The notes under the pieces are model-generated. The model did no database searches, was not told the DNA's origin, and was given only the letters and a program-made list of their open reading frames with translations. Below, one piece after another: positions 21,389 to 29,469 of a DNA stretch of 29,672 nucleotides. Positions within the stretch are counted from its first letter, which is position 1. Each line of letters starts with the position of its first letter. A program made the position numbers and the translations under genes. Source of the DNA: an uncultured bacterium (lineage in GTDB: Bacteria > Actinomycetota > Coriobacteriia > Coriobacteriales > Coriobacteriaceae); NCBI GenBank assembly GCA_905214905.1, contig CAJMNK010000020.1, positions 1 through 29,672 on the forward strand. Reading direction: 5' to 3'.

Positions 21389-22504
21389 CTACATCTCCTC
21401 CTTCACCAGCGCGGCAAACGCAGCCAGCACCTCGTCGTTTTCCTGCGGGGTACCCACGGTAATGCGTAGGCAGTCCGCGAGCCCCGGCGCGAAGCTAAAG
21501 TCGCGCACCAAAATCGAATACTCGTCGCGCAGACGCTCGCGCACGCGCGTGGCATGCGGCATGCGCACGAGCACAAAGTTCGCCGCGCTCGGCCACGCCT
21601 CCACGGTCAGACCCTCGGCAGCCATTGCGCGTAGGGCGCACAGCTCGCGCTCGCGCTCGGATGCAACCTGTGCCACTACGGGCGCGTACGCATCGCGGGC
21701 ACGCACGCAGGCAAGCGCGGCGGCCTGGCTCAGCACGTTAACCGAGTAGATTTGGCGAATCGCCGCAAACACATCGATGACCTCGGACGCCGCGATCACA
21801 TAGCCCAGACGCGTGCCGGCAGCGCCAAACGCCTTGGACAGCGTATGCAGAATCACCAGGTTGGGATGCTCGGCGATAAGCCCCTGCGCCGTGGTAGCCG
21901 CGCCAAACGAATCGTCCGCAAACTCAACGTAGGCCTCGTCGACCATGACCATGCCGGGGCACGCATCGCACAGGGCCGCGACAAAGTCGAGCGGTGCCAC
22001 GTCGCCCGTGGGGTTGTTGGGCGAAGTCACGATGGCCAGGTTGCACTCAGGCGCCGCTGCAAGCACCGCCGCTTGGTCGAGTTCAAAGGTCGCCGGGTCG
22101 CGCCACACGTCGCGCACCTCGGTCTGACAGAGCGATGCAAAGAACGCATACTCGCTAAAGCACGGCGGGCAGTTGAGCAGGGTCCGCCCCGCGCCGCCAA
22201 ACGCCAACAGGTAGTTATAGAGCAGCTCGTCGCCGCCGTTTCCCACGCAAATATTCTCACGCGCCACGCCATGCCAGGCAGCAAGCTCATCGCGCAGGTC
22301 ACAGGACATGGGATCGGGATAGCGGTTGAGCGGCGTGGCAGCCAGGGCTGCATCGATTGCCTCACGCACGCCGGCAGGCACGGGATAGGTGTTCTCGTTG
22401 GCCGAAAGATTGATGCGCGTAGGCGTAAAGTTGGGATCATAGGGCTCAATGCCGGCCAGGTAGGGCTGGACGAGTTCCTTCATGCGCAGCGTAAGTTCGG
22501 CCAT
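21389..22504 (-). CDS. hisC: Histidinol-phosphate aminotransferase HisC
   Basis: The 371-residue fold-type I PLP enzyme transaminates imidazole acetol phosphate with glutamate to histidinol phosphate. Visible motifs are LSANENTYP (substrate loop), VGNGGDELLYN, TSPNNPTGDV, MVDEAYVEF, and the PLP lysine in LHTLSKAFGAAGTRLGY. The frame is open upstream inside hisD, but the ATG at 22504 has GAGGAGG 6 nt before it and lies 1 bp after the hisD stop. hisB follows without a gap. Confidence 0.96.
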   Translation of the reverse strand: MAELTLRMKELVQPYLAGIEPYDPNFTPTRINLSANENTYPVPAGVREAIDAALAATPLNRYPDPMSCDLRDELAAWHGVARENICVGNGGDELLYNYLLAFGGAGRTLLNCPPCFSEYAFFASLCQTEVRDVWRDPATFELDQAAVLAAAPECNLAIVTSPNNPTGDVAPLDFVAALCDACPGMVMVDEAYVEFADDSFGAATTAQGLIAEHPNLVILHTLSKAFGAAGTRLGYVIAASEVIDVFAAIRQIYSVNVLSQAAALACVRARDAYAPVVAQVASERERELCALRAMAAEGLTVEAWPSAANFVLVRMPHATRVRERLRDEYSILVRDFSFAPGLADCLRITVGTPQENDEVLAAFAALVKEEM

Positions 22505-22505
22505 G

Positions 22506-23942
22506 TTAGGCCTCCTCGCCGGTCGCGCCAGCGCCATCCGAGCCTGCAGCCGCCAGGTCCACACCCTCGGCGACCGTCGCCACAGCATCGCCCGGCCAGG
22601 CGACCTTGGTCAGGTCGGCCGCAGCCAGCGACTCGGCACTCACGGCATCCTCGCCCTGCTCCAGCACGCGACGACGCAGGGCGGCAGAGAGCGCGTGCGC
22701 CCACAGGCCCTCGGCCTCGGCCAGGCGCTGCGTAGCGGGAGCGTCGGAGAGCAGACCCTCGGGCGTATAGCAAATGACGCTCGAGCGCTTAACGAACTCT
22801 TCGACCGAAAGCGGGTTGGAGAACATGGCCGTGCCGCCGGTCGGCAGCGTGTGGTTGGGGCCGGCAACATAATCGCCAAGCGGCTCGGAGCTCCAAGCGC
22901 CCACAAAGATGGCGCCGGCGTTGCGAATGCCGCCAAGCAGGCCCATCGCGTCCTTGCAGTGCAGCTCCAGGTGTTCGGGCGCCACGGTGTTCACGGCCTC
23001 GACGGCGGCAGCCATATCGGCGGCCACCACGATGGTGCCTTCGTTGTCGAGCGAAGCGCGCGTGATCTCGGCACGCGGCGACTGCGCCACCAGGATGTCG
23101 ATGCCAGCCTCGACCTCGCGCGCAAACTGCTCGTCGCAAGTCACCAGATAGCAGGCTGCCAGCGGATCGTGCTCGGCCTGGGCCATCAGGTCTGCCGCGA
23201 CCACCATAGGCTTGGCCGTGGCGTCGGCCAGCACGCAGACCTCGGAGGGACCGGCGACCATATCGATACCCACGTCACCCGAGACGATCTGCTTGGCCGC
23301 GGCAACAAAGGCGTTACCCGGTCCAGTGATTTTGTCGACGCGCGGAATGGTCTCGGTACCATACGCAAGTGCGGCCACGGCCTGAGCGCCGCCCACCATA
23401 TAGATCTCGTCCACGCCGCCGAGCTTGGCGGCCGCGAGCGTATACGGGCTAATCAGTCCATCCTTTTGCGGCGGGGTTACCATGACCACGCGTTTGACGC
23501 CGGCCACCTTAGCGGGAATGGCGTTCATAAGCACGGTGGAAGGGTACTGTGCACGACCGCCCGGCACGTAGATACCGGCCGCAGCAAGCGGGGTCACCTT
23601 AACGCCGAGCATCGTGCCGTCCGAGCGCGTGGTAAACCAGCTCTGCTCGACCTCGCGCTGGTGGAACTCGCGAATCTGGCGCGCGGCCTTCTCAAGCGCG
23701 GCGACAAAGGCCGGGTCGAGGCCTTCGAGCGCGGCATCGATCTGCTCCTGCGGCAAGCGGAAGCTCTGCAGCTCAACGCCGTCAAAACGCTGACAGTAAT
23801 CGCGCACCGCGGCATCGCCGTTGGCGCGCACGTTGGCCACGATATCGCGGGCGGCGTCGACGATGTTTTGCGGTAGCACGCCCTTGCGGTTGAGCTGGTT
23901 GGTAACGAGGCGCTCACCGGGAGCAAGCTTGATGGTCTTCAT
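22506..23942 (-). CDS. hisD: Histidinol dehydrogenase HisD
   Basis: The 478-residue zinc enzyme oxidises L-histidinol to histidine in two NAD-dependent steps, the last of the pathway. Characteristic stretches are YVPGGRAQYPSTVLMNAIPA, ITGPGNAFVAAAKQ, GPSEVCVLAD, AEHDPLA, the GPNHTLPTGG motif and FVKRSSVICYTPEG. It is about 45 residues longer than typical because of an Ala/Gly-rich C-terminal tail (from about residue 430) without known function. AGGGGAT lies 7 nt before the ATG. It follows hisZG after a 105-bp gap. Confidence 0.97.
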   Translation of the reverse strand: MKTIKLAPGERLVTNQLNRKGVLPQNIVDAARDIVANVRANGDAAVRDYCQRFDGVELQSFRLPQEQIDAALEGLDPAFVAALEKAARQIREFHQREVEQSWFTTRSDGTMLGVKVTPLAAAGIYVPGGRAQYPSTVLMNAIPAKVAGVKRVVMVTPPQKDGLISPYTLAAAKLGGVDEIYMVGGAQAVAALAYGTETIPRVDKITGPGNAFVAAAKQIVSGDVGIDMVAGPSEVCVLADATAKPMVVAADLMAQAEHDPLAACYLVTCDEQFAREVEAGIDILVAQSPRAEITRASLDNEGTIVVAADMAAAVEAVNTVAPEHLELHCKDAMGLLGGIRNAGAIFVGAWSSEPLGDYVAGPNHTLPTGGTAMFSNPLSVEEFVKRSSVICYTPEGLLSDAPATQRLAEAEGLWAHALSAALRRRVLEQGEDAVSAESLAAADLTKVAWPGDAVATVAEGVDLAAAGSDGAGATGEEA

Positions 23943-24047
23943 ATCGGTATCCCCTATCGGTCGAGGTTGTGTTCGAAAAACGAGAGGCCGGGCGGCGGCG
24001 CCAATCGGCCCGCAGCCCGTACGTTGGGGCGCCCGTGCGCGCTCGCG

Positions 24048-25763
24048 CTATTGTGCCGAGCCCGCGACGGGCTCAAAATGCTTGTCCTTCACGGCAGTCG
24101 CCAGGCGATCGGCCAGGTTGCGAACGCGCGGGTCCAGGCGCGCGGCGCCCGGGTTGACAAAGAAGCGGGCCGTGCAGTCCATGATGCGGCCGGTGATGAC
24201 CAAGTCGTTGTCGCGTAGGGTGGCACCAGTGGCGGTAATGTCCACGATGCGATCGGTCATGCCGACGATGGGCCCCAGCTCGATATTGCCGTGCAGCGAG
24301 ACGATGTCGGCGTTCACGCCGCGCTCAGCATACCAGGCACTCGCGATGCGCGGGTACTTGGTTGCCACGCGAAGCGACCCGCGGCGGGCATAGTTGCGCT
24401 CGGCCTGACCGGCGCGCCACGCGGGCTCCGCCTCGATAAAGGTGCACAGGCCGTAGCCCAGATCGACCAGCTGCAGCAGGTTGAGGTCGGCCTCGATGAG
24501 CGAGTCCCAACCGCAGATGCCGCAATCGGCACCGCCGCAGCCCACAAAGGCGGGCGCATCGCTGGGGCGCACGATGACAAACTCGATATCGCCGACCGCG
24601 CCCTCGCCGGCACGCGTGTCGCGGCCGCGCACGATCAGGTGACGGCCGGGATCACGCAGCTCAGAGACGTCCAGACCCGCGGCCTCGAGCACGTCGAGCG
24701 TGTCGGCCTTGAGCGAGCCCTTGGGCACGGCGATGCGTAGCGGGCCCTCGGCGCCACGGCCCACGGCGTGGTCGCCATCGGGGGCGGCGTCCTCGGCCGA
24801 GGTGCGCGCGGCCTCCAGACGCTCGAGCGAAAAGGCGAAACCCGCCGCCGGCACCTCGATGCCGTCGCCAAATGCGCCGGTAAAGATGGAGTCGTAGCGG
24901 CCGCCCGAACCGACCGGGTCAGGCAGGCCGCCGGCATAGGCCTTAAAGACCAGGCCCGTGTAGTAATCGAAAGAGTTCATGATGGAGAAGTCGAAGGACA
25001 GCACCTGGGCGTCCTCGGGAGCCAGGCCCTCGACCAGGGCACGCAGCTCGCGCGTGAGCGGCGCGGCGATGCCGGCGGCCTCCAACAGCGCGTCCACGCG
25101 GTCGAGCACTTCGGGGCCACCGTGTAGGCGCGGCAGCTCGCTGATGGCAGCCTTGACGGCCTCGCGCTCGGCACTTGCCGCCACACGGACATCGAGGCCT
25201 ACAAAGTCGTTGGCATGCACGCAACGCAATGCCTCGGCAGCCAGTTCGCGATCCTCGCAGGCCGCAAGCAGCTCCTTAAACGGACGCACGCTGCCCGCGA
25301 TAATGCGCGCATCGGGAAGCGCCAACTTGCGCACGGCCTCGGCCACCAGCGAGACGATCTCGACATCGCCCGCGGTATCGCCCGCACCGATGAGCTCAAA
25401 ACCCAGCTGCGTAAACTGACGCGAGCCGCCGGCATTGCGCTGGCACTCGCGAACCACCGGCGCCTCGTAGCGCAGGCGCAGCGGCAGATCGGCCGCGCGC
25501 ATGCGGGTCGAAACCAGACGCACGATCGGCAATGTGTTGTCGGGACGGACCACCAGCAGGCGACCGTCGTCATCAAAGAGCTTAAACGGCGTGTCCGCAA
25601 TGCGGCCGCCTTCCTCGAGCGAACCCTTGTCCTCGAGCAGCGGCGTCTCGACCGGAAGGTAATGATGCTCCCTGAAGCAGCCCTTCACCGTCAGCGCAAT
25701 CTCCTCGCGCGCCTGAGCCTCCTCGGGCAATATGTCCCGGAATCCCCACGGTGTGGCCGTCAT
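24048..25763 (-). CDS. HisZ-HisG fusion: ATP phosphoribosyltransferase with its regulatory subunit
   Basis: The 571-residue single open frame combines two proteins. Residues 1-320 are HisZ, a histidyl-tRNA-synthetase paralogue: WGFRDILPEEA, RPDNTLPIVRLVSTR, RLRYEAPVVRE, FTQLGFELIG, DYYTGLVFKAY and GGRYDSI. Residues 342-571 are short-form HisG: LRIAVPKGSLKADTL, GCGGADCGICGWDSL, VATKYPRIAS, LHGNIELGPIVGMTDRIVDI. A flexible Asp/Ala/Gly linker (320-341) connects them. The enzyme condenses ATP with PRPP, the committed and feedback-inhibited step. Short HisG normally needs HisZ as a separate subunit in a hetero-octamer; fusion would fix a 1:1 ratio. It heads the his operon. No stop or frameshift is seen at the junction. 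Confidence 0.93.
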   Translation of the reverse strand: MTATPWGFRDILPEEAQAREEIALTVKGCFREHHYLPVETPLLEDKGSLEEGGRIADTPFKLFDDDGRLLVVRPDNTLPIVRLVSTRMRAADLPLRLRYEAPVVRECQRNAGGSRQFTQLGFELIGAGDTAGDVEIVSLVAEAVRKLALPDARIIAGSVRPFKELLAACEDRELAAEALRCVHANDFVGLDVRVAASAEREAVKAAISELPRLHGGPEVLDRVDALLEAAGIAAPLTRELRALVEGLAPEDAQVLSFDFSIMNSFDYYTGLVFKAYAGGLPDPVGSGGRYDSIFTGAFGDGIEVPAAGFAFSLERLEAARTSAEDAAPDGDHAVGRGAEGPLRIAVPKGSLKADTLDVLEAAGLDVSELRDPGRHLIVRGRDTRAGEGAVGDIEFVIVRPSDAPAFVGCGGADCGICGWDSLIEADLNLLQLVDLGYGLCTFIEAEPAWRAGQAERNYARRGSLRVATKYPRIASAWYAERGVNADIVSLHGNIELGPIVGMTDRIVDITATGATLRDNDLVITGRIMDCTARFFVNPGAARLDPRVRNLADRLATAVKDKHFEPVAGSAQ

Positions 25764-25798
25764 CTGGTGAGCCTCCTCATGCTGTGTTTCATATAGAG

Positions 25799-25830
25799 CA
25801 GAAGACCGGCGTAGCTCCGCCGGTCTTCTG
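25799..25830 (-). terminator. Strong hairpin in the leader of the his operon
   Basis: A perfect 13-bp stem (CAGAAGACCGGCG/CGCCGGTCTTCTG) encloses a 6-nt loop, 36 bp before the hisZG start. No T-run follows on the minus strand, so it may be a T-poor terminator of the upstream PTS operon, an mRNA-stabilising element or part of a his leader control. No T-box motif or His-rich leader peptide was found in 25764-25932. Confidence 0.45.
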
Positions 25831-25932
25831 GGTACTTTAGCATACTAGAGTGCTTGCGGGGAAAATCCGTCGCAACCGCTCACACCGTATTCATCTGGAA
25901 ACATAGAGTAGGTTGCCGCAGCCCAACCCCAC

Positions 25933-26778
25933 CTAGGCGCCAATCGCACGACGATACTCTGCCATTACCTGCGCATCGGCAGCTGCGGGGTCGGCAAAAT
26001 AGCGCCCGTCATAGGTCTCGGCCGAAACAACTCCGCGATAGCCGCGCGCCACCAGCCTATCCAGGTCAGCGCGCATATCGCGGTCGCCGTCACCCCAGGC
26101 AAGATGCGTCGTGCCATCTGCCGCAACATCGACAAAATGCACGTGGGCGACATCATCGCCAAGCAGGTCGAAGTAATCGTCGATGGTATCCCCCGCCACC
26201 GCCATGGCGCCCATATCCAGACACGCCTTAAGTGCCGGATGATCAACTGCCTCGATCATGCGCTTCGTATCGGCCGCCGAGTTCACGATCATCGACTCAA
26301 CCGGCTGTAGGGCCTCGAGCACCAGTCGCACGCCGCGCTCTCCCGCATGCTCGGCAATCGCACGCAGCATCGAGGCGCTGCGACCCCACGCATCCTCAAT
26401 CGGCTCGTTCAAAAATGCCCAGCCGCTCGAGACCATGACCTGCTCGGCTCCAAGTTCCGCCGCGATATCCACAACGTTCTTAAAGTACGCGAGCGTGCGG
26501 GCACGCGCCTCATTCCCGCGCGCCGCGATATTCCACGGCTTGGGGTTGTTCTGTTCGGGACAAAGCCCCACAATCCGAACCCCATACCGCTGTGACAGCT
26601 CCCGCACCTGCTCGATCGAATCGTATCCATGGCAATCGACATACAGATGCATCGCCCCGGTCCAAAGCTCGCAACACGTGTAGCCCGAGGCCGCTGCCGA
26701 GGAAAAGAATTCCTCAAGGTCAAAATAACGATGGCTGATATTCATGACGGCAAGCTGCGGATACTCCATCTTGTCCAC
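25933..26778 (-). CDS. Sugar phosphate isomerase/epimerase, FrlC-like TIM barrel
   Basis: The 281-residue xylose-isomerase-like TIM barrel (AP endonuclease 2 family) carries the expected metal ligands, a Glu in LVLEALQPVES, Asp/His pairs in CLDMGAMA and VAHVHFVD, and a final Glu in VVSAETYDG. The order of motifs (GYTCCELWTG, VRIVGLCPEQN, AWGRSASMLRAIAEHA, LEALQPVESMIVN) parallels E. coli FrlC, which epimerises psicoselysine to fructoselysine. It is the last gene of a mannose-family PTS operon, 74 bp after IID, with a weak hairpin in between. AGGTGG lies 5 nt before the ATG. A substrate related to Amadori compounds is inferred from homology and context; other ketose epimerases are possible. 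Confidence 0.8.
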   Translation of the reverse strand: MDKMEYPQLAVMNISHRYFDLEEFFSSAAASGYTCCELWTGAMHLYVDCHGYDSIEQVRELSQRYGVRIVGLCPEQNNPKPWNIAARGNEARARTLAYFKNVVDIAAELGAEQVMVSSGWAFLNEPIEDAWGRSASMLRAIAEHAGERGVRLVLEALQPVESMIVNSAADTKRMIEAVDHPALKACLDMGAMAVAGDTIDDYFDLLGDDVAHVHFVDVAADGTTHLAWGDGDRDMRADLDRLVARGYRGVVSAETYDGRYFADPAAADAQVMAEYRRAIGA

Positions 26779-26786
26779 CTTTCGGC

Positions 26787-26820
26787 AAAAGGGCGCCGCA
26801 GCACAATGTGCGCGACGCCC
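26787..26820 (-). terminator. Weak intra-operon hairpin (possible partial terminator)
   Basis: On the minus strand GGGCGTCGCGCAC pairs with GTGCTGCGGCGCCC (one wobble, one bulge) and is followed by CTTTT. It lies between IID and the epimerase and probably lowers expression of the last gene. Confidence 0.5.
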
Positions 26821-26852
26821 CCTCTTATATTGTTTTAATTATGACGGATACC

Positions 26853-27689
26853 CTACTGGACACCAAGCACTCCAAAGAACGCGCCGGCGATACTCACGAG
26901 TAGGATCACGAGCATGATGAGCAGCGGATTCATCTTCTTCTTGAGCATGAGATAGACAATTCCAAACAGCCCCATCGTGACAAAGCCCGGGAAGATTCCG
27001 TTGAGCAGCTCGGCGAGCGTCTGAGCGCCATCGCCCGCGCCGACCATGAGCGGAATGTCCACGGTGACCATCTCCATGGTCATAGCGCCGATCACCATGG
27101 CGCCCATGATAGAGGCCATCTTGACGATCGTGTCCATAATGCCCGATTCCTGGACCTTGCTGATCATGTCCGAGCCAAAGCGATATCCCACAAACGTCAG
27201 CAGGTAACGGATGATGTAGTGGGGGACGTTGAACACGAGCAGGAACAAAATCGGGCCAAGAATAGAGCCCTGCAGCGCCAGCGACGTGCCGACACCCGTT
27301 GCCAAAATTCGCAGCGTACCCCAGTAGAAGGCATCGCCCACGCCGGACAGCGGTCCCATCAAAGCAAGCTTGACATTAGAGATCGCGCTCGTGTCAAAGT
27401 TATCTTCGGTGGCGTTGACTTCTTCCATTGCGGCAGCAATGGACATGGGGAGCGTCGAGATATACGGCGTGACGTTATAGAGCTCCATATGGCGCTTGAG
27501 TGCGGCCTTAAAGTCCGCATCCTGCGGATACAGCTTGCGAAGGATCGGCATAAGGGCCCACATAAAGCCGATATGGCCCATACGCTCGTAGTTCCAGGAA
27601 TGCTCATAGGGAATCGAGCGCCAGAACAGCTTCTTAAGGTCTGCGCGGGAAATCAGCCCGTTGTAAGATGACTCAAACTTAAAACTCAT
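26853..27689 (-). CDS. PTS mannose-family transporter subunit IID
   Basis: The 278-residue membrane subunit of the mannose/fructose/sorbose PTS family forms the sugar channel with IIC. The cytoplasmic N-terminal half contains the family blocks LKKLFWRSIPYEHSWNYERM, HMELYNVTPYISTLPMSIA, and LMGPLSGVGDAFYWGTLR. Hydrophobic helices follow (about 165-190, 205-232 and 250-278). The frame is open upstream, but the ATG at 27689 matches the family start (MSFKFESSYNGL) and overlaps IIC by 11 bp with GGGAG upstream. It sits in the IIA-IIB-IIC-IID order. Confidence 0.95.
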   Translation of the reverse strand: MSFKFESSYNGLISRADLKKLFWRSIPYEHSWNYERMGHIGFMWALMPILRKLYPQDADFKAALKRHMELYNVTPYISTLPMSIAAAMEEVNATEDNFDTSAISNVKLALMGPLSGVGDAFYWGTLRILATGVGTSLALQGSILGPILFLLVFNVPHYIIRYLLTFVGYRFGSDMISKVQESGIMDTIVKMASIMGAMVIGAMTMEMVTVDIPLMVGAGDGAQTLAELLNGIFPGFVTMGLFGIVYLMLKKKMNPLLIMLVILLVSIAGAFFGVLGVQ

Positions 27690-28470
27690 CAAACCCACTC
27701 CCAATCGCAGGATCCTCGGTTGCCGCTGCGGGCTGCTCCGCCTTTTTCTTGTCACCCAAAACCGTCATCGCGACGACGATAATCGCGGCAAAGATCGCCA
27801 CGCCCGTCGTGCTAATGCCAAAGTAGGCGACGAGGAAGAAGCCAGCGAAGAAGAACGGAGCCACTGTTTTGTTCATAATCATCTGCGCCAGCATCGCAAA
27901 GCCGAGTGCGGGCAAGAAGGCGGCGGCGACATCCATGCCGGTCTGAACGAAATCGGGGATGATGTTGAGCAGGCTGGCAACAGCATCGGCGCCAAAGAAG
28001 AATGCCAGGGGAATGATCAGCAGGCCGCACCAGCTCTGCGCGTAACCGGCGATGAGCATGTTGCGCGTGATGGCCTTGGTGTCTCCGTCCTCGACGTTTT
28101 TGTCGATACGGTGCACCAGCAGCAGCATGACCGGCTGGCCCAGGGCCGTATCGAGCGCCAGGACGATCGTTGCGATGGGAATACCCAGGGTCAGGGCCGC
28201 CGAAGCGTCCGCGCCGGCCTGCATGGCAAGAGATACACCCAGGATAGTGCCGGAAATCGTATCGGGCGGGTTATAGGCGCCGACCGAGATGGCGCCGACC
28301 ATGGCAAGCTCCATCGTGGCGCCCATAATGGTGCCGGTCACCACATCGCCCATGACAAGGCCGACCAACGGTCCGAGCACAATGGGGCGCTGAAGGTAAC
28401 TCGTACCGGTCAGCCACTCGGAATAGCCCAAAAGGGCAATCAGGAAAATCAGGATCGTCTTGATAACCAT
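27679..28470 (-). CDS. PTS mannose-family transporter subunit IIC
   Basis: The 263-residue polytopic membrane protein has about seven to eight hydrophobic segments and family motifs RPIVLGPLVGLVMGD, GATMELAMVGAISVGAYNPPD, and ALGFAMLAQMI. The C-terminus is a charged, Ala-rich cytoplasmic tail. With IID it translocates the sugar while IIB phosphorylates it. It starts 8 bp after IIB and overlaps IID. Sequence alone does not show whether the substrate is mannose, sorbose or a glycated amino acid; the FrlC-like and SIS neighbours favour the last. Confidence 0.95.
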   Translation of the reverse strand: MVIKTILIFLIALLGYSEWLTGTSYLQRPIVLGPLVGLVMGDVVTGTIMGATMELAMVGAISVGAYNPPDTISGTILGVSLAMQAGADASAALTLGIPIATIVLALDTALGQPVMLLLVHRIDKNVEDGDTKAITRNMLIAGYAQSWCGLLIIPLAFFFGADAVASLLNIIPDFVQTGMDVAAAFLPALGFAMLAQMIMNKTVAPFFFAGFFLVAYFGISTTGVAIFAAIIVVAMTVLGDKKKAEQPAAATEDPAIGSGFDEF

Positions 28471-28478
28471 GACAGCCC

Positions 28479-28949
28479 CTAACCGATGACCTTTGCGGCG
28501 TCAGTCTTCGCATCCGCCGGAATCATCTGAATGAACAGCTCATAGCCCTCGCCGAGTAGCTCCTTCACGTAGGCCTCGTTCTCGGACGTAAGGAATACGC
28601 TCGTCGAGACCTGGCGGGCATCCTCGCTAAAGGCCACATTGCCGAGGTTGATCTTCTTGACGCCCATCGCCTTGGCGACGGCACCGGCCTGTTGGATCGT
28701 CTCGCAAACCACGAAGAGCTTGTACTTGTCGGTCACACCGCTCTGGAGCGCCTTGACGGCATCCTCGGTGTTTTTGACGACGACCTTGCATCCTTCGGGC
28801 TTTGCAAGGGACAGGGCCTGCAGACGAAGCTTGTCGTTGAGGACCGTGTCGCTCACTAACAGGATGCAGTCGGCACCCAGAGCCGAGGTCCAGCTAACGG
28901 CAACCTGGCCGTGAAGCAGTCGATAGTCCACGCGAATCATCTGAATCAT
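28479..28949 (-). CDS. PTS mannose-family subunit IIB
   Basis: The 156-residue cytoplasmic phosphocarrier carries its active-site motif at the N-terminus: RVDYRLLHGQVAVSW, with His13 the predicted phosphohistidine. Most relatives have RIDERLIHGQV, so Tyr9 replaces the usual Glu. The remainder follows the family: CILLVSDTV, KVVVKNTEDAV, VKKINLGNVAF and KELLGEGYELFIQMIP. AGGAG stands 7 nt upstream of the ATG. It is 16 bp after IIA and 8 bp before IIC. Confidence 0.95.
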   Translation of the reverse strand: MIQMIRVDYRLLHGQVAVSWTSALGADCILLVSDTVLNDKLRLQALSLAKPEGCKVVVKNTEDAVKALQSGVTDKYKLFVVCETIQQAGAVAKAMGVKKINLGNVAFSEDARQVSTSVFLTSENEAYVKELLGEGYELFIQMIPADAKTDAAKVIG

Positions 28950-28965
28950 GATGTGCTCCTAACGA

Positions 28966-29382
28966 TTAAAACTCATCGAGTTCGGCCTGCCCCAGCAGGT
29001 CGTTGACGTACTTGACCTTGGTGTCGTCCGCCTCGACGATCTGGCGAATGGCCTCATCGATCGGGGTGGATTCGGGCACGAACAGCAGCTGAATAAGGAG
29101 TGGCAGGTTCATATTGGTCACCAGGTGCGTGTTGGGGCGCGTCTGGACGATCTTGGTGAACTCGTTGTTGACGCTGCCGCCAAAGAGGTCAGTGCAAACT
29201 ACGACCTCATCGTCCGCGGCAAAGCCGTCCAGAATCGCTGCAGCCTCCTTGACCAGGTCCTCGTTTCCGTCGACATACATAGACAGCGCATGGACGTTTT
29301 CGCGCTCGCCGGAAAGCAGGCCGATGCTCTCGACGATTCCAGACGCGAAATGAGCATGGGACGCCACGATAAACTGCCTCAT
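28966..29382 (-). CDS. PTS mannose-family subunit IIA
   Basis: The 138-residue soluble domain accepts phosphate from HPr on His9 (in IVASHAHFASGIVES) and passes it to IIB. Other family marks are the VVVCTDLFGGSVNN segment, equivalent to TDLxGGSPxN, and TNMNLPLLIQLL. The frame is open upstream, but the ATG at 29382 has AAAGGGGAA before it and gives the normal length. It is the first PTS gene after a terminator-like hairpin that follows the SIS-domain gene. Confidence 0.95.
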   Translation of the reverse strand: MRQFIVASHAHFASGIVESIGLLSGERENVHALSMYVDGNEDLVKEAAAILDGFAADDEVVVCTDLFGGSVNNEFTKIVQTRPNTHLVTNMNLPLLIQLLFVPESTPIDEAIRQIVEADDTKVKYVNDLLGQAELDEF

Positions 29383-29412
29383 TCGATTCCCCTTTCTTGC
29401 GAATTTCGGCAT

Positions 29413-29440
29413 AAAAATGCCCGGACGCATGCGCCCGGGC
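29413..29440 (-). terminator. Terminator-like hairpin between the SIS gene and PTS IIA
   Basis: On the minus strand GCCCGGGCGCATGCGTCCGGGC forms a stem with one mismatch (given as two 11-nt halves: GCCCGGGCGCA and TGCGTCCGGGC), followed by ATTTTTAT. It may terminate or attenuate readthrough from the SIS gene into the PTS genes. Confidence 0.7.
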
Positions 29441-29469
29441 AGGGTGCTTCTAAAATGAGTGGTCAACTA

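Noticed and set aside
25764..25932. Histidine T-box riboswitch or His-leader peptide
   Set aside because: No AGGGTGGNACCGCG-type box, no specifier-loop architecture and no run of His codons was found.
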